A stretch of 64,000 nt of DNA, from the NCBI GenBank assembly GCA_022113835.1, contig JAILWY010000007.1, positions 4,531,001 through 4,595,000 of the forward strand, in the 5' to 3' direction. Both the position numbers and the translations under genes were made by a program. The stretch comes from Atopsyche davidsoni (Eukaryota > Arthropoda > Insecta > Trichoptera > Hydrobiosidae). Shown here one piece after another: positions 39,101 to 49,800 of the stretch. Each line of letters opens with the position of its first letter. Within the stretch, counting starts at the first letter, position 1. Under the pieces are notes generated by a model, which saw only the letters and a program-made list of their open reading frames with translations, ran no database searches and was not told the origin of the DNA.

Positions 39101-41675
39101 GCTTATTAATCCTGCCTGTCTTTAGTGAGCGAACGTTCAATACTAGAGCCCAGGGGACTCCGAGCATTAGACTCTACTATCAGATAGTCACAATATTTTT
39201 CATTACGTCTCTTCTATTGGAGGATTATTGTCCCAGAGAGGTTGGGTAATTCCGTTCTTGATTGGATATTAATTAATTTATTAAGAACATCCTTGCTAAA
39301 ATTCACGAATATTTATGAAGTGTTTACTTTGTAAATTGAGTTTTTTTATTTGTGAAAAAAAATGATGGGCCGACAACTGCTTTCTTGTGATATTACAAAG
39401 AGCTAATTAAATTAATTGATCACTTTTATTACGTTTATTTATTTGATTGAAGTTATTTAATTAAGAAAATATAATAGCTATGATTAATTTTGTGAATAAA
39501 ATGTGACGACCTTAATGTAATAATATATATATAATCAAACATGTATTAACTGTGTAATATACTAATTTTTTATTTTTATCTGAAATTTTTAAATAACTCA
39601 AGAACAACCAAAAAATATTTTTACTGCTTGGTAATCTACTGGTTATTTTCTATAAATTTATTTTTATCCGATGTGTCTCTGTACATAGGCTTCATTTTTG
39701 TGGAATGTATGCAAAAAATATAAGAACTAGGTTTTTCATTATTTTGGAATTCGGAAAAAAAATTATCTTGCGTCTTATTGCAATAAGACGAAATGATATA
39801 TCTACAATCTTCACTATATATTAAGTGCTATATTTAGGTATCAGCAGTATTTTCCAAAACAAATTAATTTAATTTTACTTAAAAAGATTGCTTTGAAGTG
39901 TTAACGTAATCGGATATTGATTTCTTCAATATATTATAATAATATAATCGCCGATTCCGTTGAAAGTAACGCCTGCGTATAAAATTTTATCACACGATAA
40001 CTGGAGTATAAAATAATTTTAATAGAAACGTAATCGAGTCGCCAAATTGAACTAATATAATAAAATTCAATTGCGTGTAAGATGTGCTTAGCCATCACAC
40101 AAGTTCGAATATAATACTACTTCGTTAAAATTTGGTATTATGGATGGACAAGTAAATAAAAATATTAAATGTTAAATTGGTAGATACATAAAAAATTATT
40201 TTTTTTACCATGTGTAATTCATAATTTTACGATTAAATTATTTTTTTATCTAGAATATTGGTTTTATCAAAACCTTAGATATAATGCAAACTACGATACA
40301 AGCAACGATAAATGCAATCATTCACTTAGAAACAAACATTTTTTTTTCGATTTGAGTACACATAGTAGAAGCATTCTTTCAACTGTAAAAAATGATTCAG
40401 ATTACACATTTTCACTGTTGTTTTATCATCAGATTCGCAATCGTTGAGTCTAAGAAAGGATAGTCAGTGATACCAACGGCCTCGTTTGTATTGCTTCCGT
40501 TACAACTCTGCTACACTCATTGAAATCTTTGCTGAGATCTGTAGTTGTATCTCAACTGAAATTGTAGCTTTGATCTGTGGTACGATCTTCGCCGTGACCT
40601 CTTTTAGAAAAAACTCTCTTTTACTGGCAGCATTACAATTTATACTGTGTTTTAAAATATCTTAAATATAAAAAATAAATACATCGTAACCTAACATTTA
40701 TATAAAAGTTTAAGTAACGTATACACAAGGAGATATATTTGTTTATGCTTTTGTAATTTCAAAAGTCAATCACACTTATATGCGTCTTCGTCGAGATTTT
40801 TTTTTCTGTATTTGTAATTTAACTTAATTATGTTTTAAATCGTTTTGTGCTTTAATTTACTTCAAAGAAATGCTTTCATAGCATATATTTATATAATTTA
40901 ATTATTAATAAGCAACATCGGGTATGTTGCGAGGCTTTGACACACGTGGGAGCTAAGCTGATTGATTGGTATAGATAAGAGCCTATTAATACCTTTATAC
41001 TGAAAGCCTTGATATACAAAGGTTATTATAACCTCTTGTTGATATCACCTTTAAAATGGTTAGTAACAAAACCAAAACTTAATGATTGTAAAGATCCATT
41101 GTTAAAAAGGTCAATCTATTCCTAATATTTATGATCTTCTTACTAACGCACAGAATCGATTTAAATATCGTTTTTATTTAAAACCAAATTATATGTACTT
41201 ATATTTAAATAATTTATTTTTTTTCACATAAAAACCTTAAAATGTCATTGAAAACCAAAATAATTTGACGTAACGAGCAAGATTTATTATTTGATTTTAA
41301 ACTTAAAACAAAAACAAAAAAAATTCTGTTTATCTTGGACTTTGTCTTCTTAAAATGTATTTTTTTTTTAATAAATAACGATAAATAAATTCAAAGTGTT
41401 TTGAGTTTTGGTTTATTTGTATGCTTTAAATACAGTAATTTTATGTGTTGTGCGGTAATAATATCGTTAATCCGGGACTATATAAATAATAATTTGTTAT
41501 AATAATAATTTACTATTTTTTACTATCAATAAATTAAAAAAAAAATTATAGCTTATACACATATATATGAATGACATGTTTATTAAAATAAAATTATATT
41601 TTTTTATTGTACAACAAAAACGCAGTGTTAATACTGCTTTGATAAAAAAACAGAATATGTTGGTTTTCCATTAGC
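33143..41675. other. long gene-free segment with islands
   Basis: No gene is supportable. Islands lie at about 33330-33640 (CpG-rich, with a TTTATAATTG Hox/Cdx-type core), 34960-35140, 35970-36190, 37080-37410, 38080-38490, 38970-39270 and 40430-40620. A perfect 20-bp palindrome is at 39771-39790. Two overlapping frames on opposite strands at 36.0-36.2 kb have no recognisable product. The remainder is AT-rich. Confidence 0.45.
39771..39790. repeat. perfect 20-bp palindrome
   Basis: CGTCTTATTGCAATAAGACG is its own reverse complement, with no spacer. It contains TTGCAA, the core of C/EBP-type sites. It stands alone in AT-rich DNA; no larger inverted repeat extends from it. Confidence 0.7.
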
Positions 41676-41770
41676 TTGATTAATCATTATTTTGTTTTGG
41701 AAAAGCTTAACAAACCGGTCACCAATAAAATTGAACATGTAAAAAAATTACTAAAGTATTTCATTGAAAA
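41676..41770 (+). mobile_element. degenerate PLE-like terminal fragment P1
   Basis: AAACCGGTCACCAATAAAA (from 41712) followed by AACATG, an A-rich stretch and a T-rich end aligns with the copies at 56.9, 58.3 and 61.8 kb. Upstream, TTGATTAATCATTA matches their TTGATAATG core with a small insertion, but the stem-II sequences are lost. It is a single, non-palindromic, decayed copy of the same family. Confidence 0.6.
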
Positions 41771-44700
41771 TTTTTAAATCTAGTATTTATTATTTTAAAT
41801 TAAAGCTGTTATTTTTACTGTATTTATAATATTACGCTTTACGTCATTACTGATAAAATTAAAATAGATCGCGCCATTCAAACATTCTATAATATAAGCT
41901 CTCGGGTACATTATCAATGAATAATAATCTCTCTATTCATCACTTTACTTTGATACACAATGAGTAACGTCGAAATTAATCGAAATTAGATTTATTACAA
42001 AAAGTTTGCATAATTCGAACTGCCTTGAACTCCGCCATCGGTAGGGCAATGTTCGCCACCTTTCGCTAATAATAATTCCCTTTCAGCAAATAATTCCGAG
42101 CTCCATCCCCGATATAATATAATCTCACCCCCACCCGCGCCCGTCCGCCCCTCACCCCTCGACCCTCATTTCATAAAGACATTACAACGCACCCCAGTTC
42201 GCCAAGAACATTAACACTATTCCGATAGATTCATAAATTATTAGTCTCTTAAACTGATATCGCATAGATAATGGTTATAATGTCCCATTAGCGAGAGCTG
42301 AATCGGTTTCTGGAACAAGGGAATCTTATTTACACAACACTTATTTAGGCCAAGTGTGTAAAGAAAAAAGGCCCGTCGGGCGGATATTCGAGCCGGAAGA
42401 AAAAAACAAATTTCAGGATATTTACGACGCCTTAAATGCAAATTATAACTCTATAAATTTGTAAGTGTGAATGGTGCTGTAATTTTTGCTTTCTTCGCTT
42501 GTTTTTGTTACATTGAAATTAAATATGCAACTGGATGTATTGTGCTCTGTTTCTGAAAAGCGGATTCATTGTTATTGTGTTTTATTTATCATGAAACGAG
42601 TAAAATTACCAGTCACTTTATATAAATCAAAGTAAATGAGACTTTATTGTTTATTAAAAAAAAAAACAGAACTTACTGCCAACAAGTTATATTAAAAATA
42701 TTTTCGTTTACTTTAGAAAATTAATGTTTTAATTGCTCAAAGGCTTGAATTTGTACGTATTAATGAAAATAGAAGCAACTTTAAAATTAAAACATAAATA
42801 TCCAAAAAATATTAATTTATAATTTTTTAATTAAAATTGTAAATTCGTTAATAAAAATTCACCATAAGAATATTCTACAACTGATTAATCTGTTTTTTGG
42901 GCCTCAGTTATTTTAACAAAATATACTATCAGTACAAATTAATAAAAAATTACCTTTTTTTTTTTTTTTTAAATAGCTTAAAATGTTAGGTAATGCAACA
43001 AATAATTTCGATGCTTTAAAAAACCTGTTCGTAAAGCTTTGTACCTTGAATTTTCTGAGCGACGCAATAACAAAGACTATCTATGTTAGCAACCGACTAC
43101 GTGAATCGGTTCCCCAAGGTGTCCTTGCCAGATGACCAGGTATAATTTTAGTTCAAACACAGCACAAATAATTTTACGTAAGCATAGTAACACAAGTTTT
43201 TTTTTATGAACACAAACTAGCATTATATATGGTTTTACTGCACTGCGATACTATTATATTTCACATATATATAATACTATTTTCCAAGCATGGGTCACAT
43301 TAGAAAAAGATTTCAGAGTCTACACCGTACTATTTATTAAGCTTAGATCATAGCGAAAAAAGTGTTAGATTCTTTCTCATACTATTCTTCAAGCGTAGGT
43401 TAAGTGTTTATGTTTCAGTGAAAATACCATAATAATCTCGATACATTAATCATTTATATAAAACTCAGGTGAGCTATCAAAAGAATACCAGACAATGTTT
43501 TCTCTACGATAATAATTTCCACACACTTGACATAATACTAAACAATAATTCTTGCTGCTAAACGACGATATGGTAATAGTATTGAGAGTCTTAATACATA
43601 AATAATTGTTGCTTTTTTTCAACACATTCCCAATAAAATTATAGAATACAATATAAAGTAAAATATTTTTAAGAAAACATACTCTACAACACTCAGTTTC
43701 GTTAGTCTTAAAAACGCTGTACAAACTGTCAAGAGTTGACAGCTATTTACTTCAAAGCAATGTCATCAAAGAGCCTCTGCTATAAACCAGTTAAAGCAAT
43801 TTTAAATATTTATGTACAAGTAAGTAAAAGCAGCACATTTTCTTTTTGTAAAAATAAAAATTCAAGTGTTTATAACACCTCGTTATTGGGTGCATAGACC
43901 GCGTTGCATAAAAATGCATCGCCGCACTCGGCCGGCTGCGCGGTGCCTCGGAATTGGGAACTTCTGGCAAAATGTGGGCCGCCCGGTCGATAGTAGGACC
44001 GAGCAGGGAGGGGGTGAGTCTCTCTACAGATGAGCACCCCTGATAGAGACGCACCCTCAAAAACTTATTACTACTGGATATATGGATCGCCTACTTTACA
44101 AATTTTCCATCTGGCTAGCTATAATTGCTTAATTTGATGCTTAAAATATTATATACAAGAACGACTGAAATGAGTCTATGACTCTTGTGATTTTTCACCG
44201 TATATTTCACATTATATTATAATACGTAATAATATTTATTTTGTATATATAAATTTACAAAATCGAACCAAAACGAATTTACATATCAAAAAAATACTAA
44301 ATATTTTAATTTATTTTTTGTGTTTTATTAGCCGTGACCGTAATTTTTATTTTAGTTTGCAAAAAAACCTATTAAAACACAAATAACATTTTTTGTGAAA
44401 TTAATCTCTTTACATGTTAATTCTTCCTCATAATTTGACAAGTTAAATATATGTTGTCCTTGTTGAGGTATACGGCCATATGTGTTAATAAATCTTATTA
44501 ATTTGTGCTTTATAGCTCTATGATATAAAAAAGTTAATTTCAACGTTAAACCAAACTCAAAAAACACTTGCAGCATGTTTCCACCATCGCCATTTTAATT
44601 TATTTTTTACATAAATTAATTTGATTTTTTTTCGTCAAGCAAACTTAAAACTTAGTTTCTCTTTTTTTTGTGAAAAAACGAAGTTTATATAATTAAATAT

Positions 44701-46423
44701 TTTACCGATCTGCTAAGAAGAATCATTTTAAGTTTTTGGTTTTATCAAGAAAGCTGGTGGTTTCTTCCTTGAGAGAGTTTTAAGAACATACTTGCGGCCA
44801 TTTATCAGATCTGAGTGCGTAACGTAGACTAATATAAATAACATGAGCATTACCTCCTAAGGGTAACAAGCCCCTGAATTCCACTGATCTCAACTCATCA
44901 GAATTTTACGATAGACTTGACATTTATCAAAGTTATACATGGAAAATGAGTAAATATAGTTTTTACACATTTGGTTCCAAATAAATATATACATTAAATG
45001 TAATTTTTTAAATGTTCTGTTAATAAATTATGGATGTTAATAAATCAATACAAAAAATATTTTTATTTGGGTAGAATCTCTTTTGATATTATCAAAAGCA
45101 CTTTCTCTTAATATCATCCTCGATATAATTAATCATAGGGTATCAATAATTTCATAATATTTACAGTCTTAATACATTATGATTTACGTCAAACCAACTA
45201 AAGTTAAATATTATTCCAAATATCAGATATGGCACTTTCTATTGCGAACTTTTCCTCCTACCCCCTCACCCCTTAACTTACCCTACATAAATCAAAGCAA
45301 TATATCAATTTCGACAGTCGAAGATGACCTAGAAAGTCGCAGCAGGCAGGGCAAAGTAAAGCTTAATAGATGAAATTGTTTTTAATTCAATTAACATGGT
45401 TTTATTGCTTGCTACGTATGATCAGGCAATTCGGAAAGTATATAGTCACCAGGTCTGAGTGTTTATCTGAACAATTCGTAAAGTTTCTTTTTGTAAGGGA
45501 CGAGTTGGTCCATGTCTAACCGATCGATCCACTTACAAAGTTTGAGAGGGATAGGCGCCAGTTTGAATGGATTCATTGGCTTTTTAGTACTTGAGATTGA
45601 AACCTATTTTGATTTTTTCCAAAGAATAAAATGTTTTTTTTAAGATACCGTGTTAAGAAAGCATCTATAATTAGATAGACTGAATTTGGAGTGCAAATAC
45701 ACTACTCAATAAATAAAAAAATGACAGCTAAATAAAATCTGTATAGAAGCTAAACTTTTAATTTTCTAAATTTATGACCAGTAAAATACTTAAACACTCG
45801 TCGTTTCAATAAATAGTTAAGTAAACAAATAAACGGGGAAAAAATCTGTTAGTCAGAGAAAATATATCTTAAAAGAGTTTATTCGAGAGGCTTACTTAAA
45901 TATTCAGCCGTTTCAGTAGTCAGTTGATGCAACGTATGTATTTTAACAGCAAAGCAAATCCATGATTGAGTCCTTAAAAAAACTGGTTTCAAGAACACGA
46001 AGGCTGGTCATAAAGCTTGCGCTATGCACCAGTTTGAAGGTGATTCTGCAAAATAGACGATAAAAGAGGTTCAGCATTCCAATAAGTCCTCTAAATTTGG
46101 CACTTTTAGTAACATTAGTTGTTTTAAAATCACCTTGGTTGCGATTTTGCGCCAAGCGTTTAATCGTACTTCTAGACAATGCTGGCTAAAAGTGGCAGAG
46201 TGCCACGCAGTATAGCTTCTAAGTGTTTCTGGAAGTAGAATCATAAAAATAAAAATAAGATTTACTTACGTACATACTTAAACATCAAAATTATTATTTG
46301 ATTCAAAAACTATTTACCGAGGAGTTCCAAATGTTACAATTAAATTCATGAGAATCAACTCGTATACAAAATATATTTATATATTCGTACGTTAATATAT
46401 TTTATAAGATGTACATGTTTGAG
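41771..46423. other. gene-free segment with islands
   Basis: No gene is supportable. Islands lie at about 41860-42430 (with a C-rich tract listed separately), 43070-43150, 43870-44070 (strong CpG content), 44750-44930, 45220-45610 and 45900-46230. Reading frames such as 43446-43724 and 43791-44060 show no domain. Remaining DNA is AT-rich. Confidence 0.45.
42128..42165 (-). other. potential G-quadruplex
   Basis: Six C-runs of 3-5 (42128-42132, 42134-42136, 42140-42142, 42148-42151, 42155-42158, 42163-42165) separated by 1-5 nt give six G-runs on the minus strand, more than the four needed for an intramolecular quadruplex with short loops. It is by far the most G/C-strand-asymmetric stretch of the window and lies in an island that may be regulatory. 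Confidence 0.7.
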
Positions 46424-46435
46424 TTAATAAATAAA
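46424..46435. repeat. 12-bp target-site duplication, left
   Basis: TTAATAAATAAA is repeated exactly at 46802-46813, bracketing fold-back element B. It is AT-rich, so a chance match is more likely than for element A, but its placement exactly at both element ends supports a true duplication. Confidence 0.75.
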
Positions 46436-46504
46436 TTTATGTGATTAAGCACATTTTTTCATACATTGAAAACAATTAAAGAAAACTCTCAGAAAATATC
46501 ATCG

Positions 46505-46579
46505 TGACTTGTGAGGGATTCGAACCCACATCCCCAAGCTTTCATGGCCGGTGCATTTATCCAACTATGCTAACGAGCC
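46505..46579 (-). other. tRNA-like SINE head, left arm of B
   Basis: Same cloverleaf-capable sequence as in element A, with A and B boxes intact, A at position 33 and no long variable arm. It is transcribed, if at all, away from the centre toward 46436. Confidence 0.8.
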
Positions 46580-46592
46580 ACTGCACTGCAGT

Positions 46593-46667
46593 GGCTCGTT
46601 AGCATAGTTGGATAAATGCACCGGCCATGAAAGCTTGGGGATGTGGGTTCGAATCCCTCACAAGTCA
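46593..46667 (+). other. tRNA-like SINE head, right arm of B
   Basis: Inverted identical copy of 46505-46579. This unit faces the complete 3' tail and is the arm most like a standard SINE: pol III head, body, tail, target duplication. Confidence 0.8.
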
Positions 46668-46801
46668 CGATGATATTTTCTGAGAGTTTTCTTTAATTGT
46701 TTTCAATGTATGAAAAAATGTGCTTAATCACATAAATATACTAATACCTGCATGGGTAAATAAAAACGCATTCTGATTGACATTAATCTAAAATTAATAT
46801 A

Positions 46802-46813
46802 TTAATAAATAAA
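46802..46813. repeat. 12-bp target-site duplication, right
   Basis: TTAATAAATAAA, exact copy of 46424-46435, directly after the SINE 3' end. Confidence 0.75.
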
Positions 46814-49800
46814 GTAAATATTTTCTAAAAAAAAAAATTCTTTTCTTAGGTGATAACTATTGGACATTTCATGTCTAAAAATAATTATCTTATTACTATC
46901 TCAAATATACTTTCAGAGAATATTATAAAATAACCATAATAGTTTTATCAAACTTTGAATGCAAATCACAACCATTGAAATTAGTTTTTTTATCACAATA
47001 TTGAGTTCACTTGATTAAATTTCTTGTTATTTATAATATATTTCAAAAAAAAAAAAGGTAACATAATATTTTAAGATAAAAAAAAATATTTGAATGGCAA
47101 TATTTGTGTTTAATATATAAATATTTATATCAGCGTATAAGAAATAATAAGATGTTACTTAATGCCACATAATAGACTTGTGTATTCAATAACAAGTGAG
47201 TTTTCCTGCGACGCAAACACAAGCTTTTACATTTTTTCTGTCGTATTCCTTTTGGTGTTGTTCCTTTCACCGAGAACCTTGGCCGGGCCGAAGTCAGAGA
47301 TAGTAGGTATTGTATTTTTATTAAAAATAATATTTCTTCTCGGAATTTATATAAAGACATTATGTTTATCTTAGCAGGCTAACGCAAAGTGATACCCGTC
47401 ATACATAATATCCTCCAACGATATTTTTGCACAAATTTAGCCAATACAACTTCTGCCAAGAAAAAAGTAACTGTGTGAGTAAATAAACACACGCACGCTG
47501 TTGTGTTAGTGCCGCTATCAGGTTTGATAAATGATGTTTATCCAAATATATTTTTTCGTAATATATCGCTTTTTATCGGTTAAGTATAACTTTTATCTCT
47601 GGAGGGGATCCCCTCCCACCGGGTTGTATCTGAATACTCGCAGGCAGTATAAACGGCGAAAACTTCGACCTTGTCTGTTGCTTTTAGTTTTTTTTTTTCT
47701 CTTTCTTACTACAAGTGATCCAGAATCTTAAAAGTAGTTTAATATTTTTCCGAAAATAGATCTTGAATTATAGAAGTATATTTTTTGCTCATGGAATTCG
47801 ATGGCACCAGTTTTTATTTAGTAAAATCGTCAAGGTTTTTGAAGCCGGAGTCGATGTGATTAGCGATAAATAAATCCCATTTCCAAAATATCTAAAGTAT
47901 ATTGAACTGGAGTACATTTTACTAAGCTTTTTAATTACAGGTCTTCAAAGATAACTTTATAAAGTTATAATGCTCTTTAAATGTGAATTATTTTGAGCTC
48001 TTTACAAAATTATTTATTTCTCTTAAAGGTTGACTACAGTTAAGTTCAAGTTCAATTCAAGATTCGGCTTAAAATTTATTAATCGACTTTTGGAACTGAC
48101 AGTATTTAATAATATAAATAATAATATTCATAAAGTTAAACATCATTATTGAAGTATTTATTTTCGAAGTGTGATTTTAATCACCGATGCAAGTCACGAC
48201 TATCAAAACATTATGGATATCAAGAAAAACTCTATTTTTAATACAAATTCTCTACCCCGTTGCACATTTTTTTGCAATTCAACTTTCCTTGACCATGACA
48301 TTATTTTAACAAGTTCATATGTTTGTAAATGACCGATATCTTAATTTGGCCTATATTGCTCAAAACTTTTTTTTTGTGAATGCCATTATGTCAATTACAG
48401 AATACTCTTATTAACAGCATTTATTATACCTTAGTGCAAGTTTGTGTTCATCGACTTGGGGTTTAGAAAATATCTGTTCATAGATGTATTAAAATCGTCA
48501 ATTTCAGGTACATACAGAGAAATAAAATATATTTCAATTTCATTTGTGTTAATTTGCATCAATTCATAGAGCTGTGCTTTAATACAGTATTTACCTGATC
48601 CTGAGCGCAGGTTGTGGAATTAACGAGATGTGGCTTAAATTGTGAGGTTCATGGGTTTCAGAGTTTGTGTAATTTAATATAAAATATTTGTAAAAAAATT
48701 TAAAGGCAAAGTTATTATGAAAAGGCAAAAACTCATTTGAGCATATATTCGTGTTTGCTATTGCATTATACTGAAAACGTCGCAAAACTGTGTCTCCAGC
48801 CAAAACGCCCGAGGAATCCGCCAGATAAAACGATGAAACCGCGGCCTTTGAATAGGGAATGACCATTTGAATTCTTAATTATAGAAAATGACTTCTCCCC
48901 TGCGGAATGAGATGTAGCTATGGCACAATTAAAATAAAATTAATGCCTAGTGGCATACTTTAAATTTCAATACGAGGGTTGGGGTCATAAATTGAATAAG
49001 CCGCTAAGCGAAACCTTTCTTCAGGGATGTTTTTCGTCAAAGAGGATGGAAGTCATGAATTTCCATCCGGTAATTGCTTTATTCTGCGAGTGGTATATCT
49101 CACTGAATTTCTCTTTCAGGGATATTTTTCGGGATTACGTATCATTGCGATCTAAAGAGTTTTGATAATGCAACCGTGTTTTGAACGTTTTTTTTAAAGA
49201 AAATAAGAGATTTAACTCACAGAAAGCTTTTTTATATTTATATTTTAATATCCCGTTGAGTAGGGCAATGTTGTATTCGAGTAGATATCCATTTTAAAAA
49301 TTATTTGATATTCCTTTTAAGAAAAATTTATATTTTATACATTAGTTTTAACATGATCATGATAGAAATATATTTTGTTTTAATTATAAAAATATTGATT
49401 GAAATTGGATGCAATTATTAACAATGTTTTTACCACTCTTGAAAAAGGATATTAACAGAAAAAAATTTATGAAGATTGGCTTCATCACGTAAATCAGTAT
49501 TTTTTATTTAATTTAAGTCCGTCATGTGAGGGCTTGTTACTTGAATTTTGTACAAAAAAAATAATAAAATAATTTTGTACAAATAATAACAGAAAAACGC
49601 TTTTAAAAGCCGCACTAATATTGTAGCTCTAAACAAAAACTGAATATCAGTAGAGATTGCCATTAATATGGAAAATAAAAAAATACGGATATGCCTTAAA
49701 GGTAGTTGCTATTTATTCATTGCTTGCGTGTATTAATTGTTTTATTTAAAAAAAGTTATGCTTCAAGTTAAGTCTTTTTAAATTATACGGAACAGATTAG

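Larger units (their letters stand above)
46436..46801 (+). mobile_element. fold-back tRNA-SINE element B (head-to-head)
   Basis: A 366-bp insertion between 12-bp duplications. 46435-46737 is a perfect palindrome by my reading: 151-bp arms around one central base at 46586. Each arm holds a 75-nt tRNA-like unit (minus 46505-46579, plus 46593-46667), 5' ends facing at the centre, followed by a common body. Only the right arm continues into the 64-bp 3' tail, which ends CTAAAATTAATATA as in element A. The short arm stops within 2-3 nt of where the short arm of A stops. No coding capacity. An RNA crossing the centre would form a near-perfect 151-bp hairpin. Confidence 0.88.
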
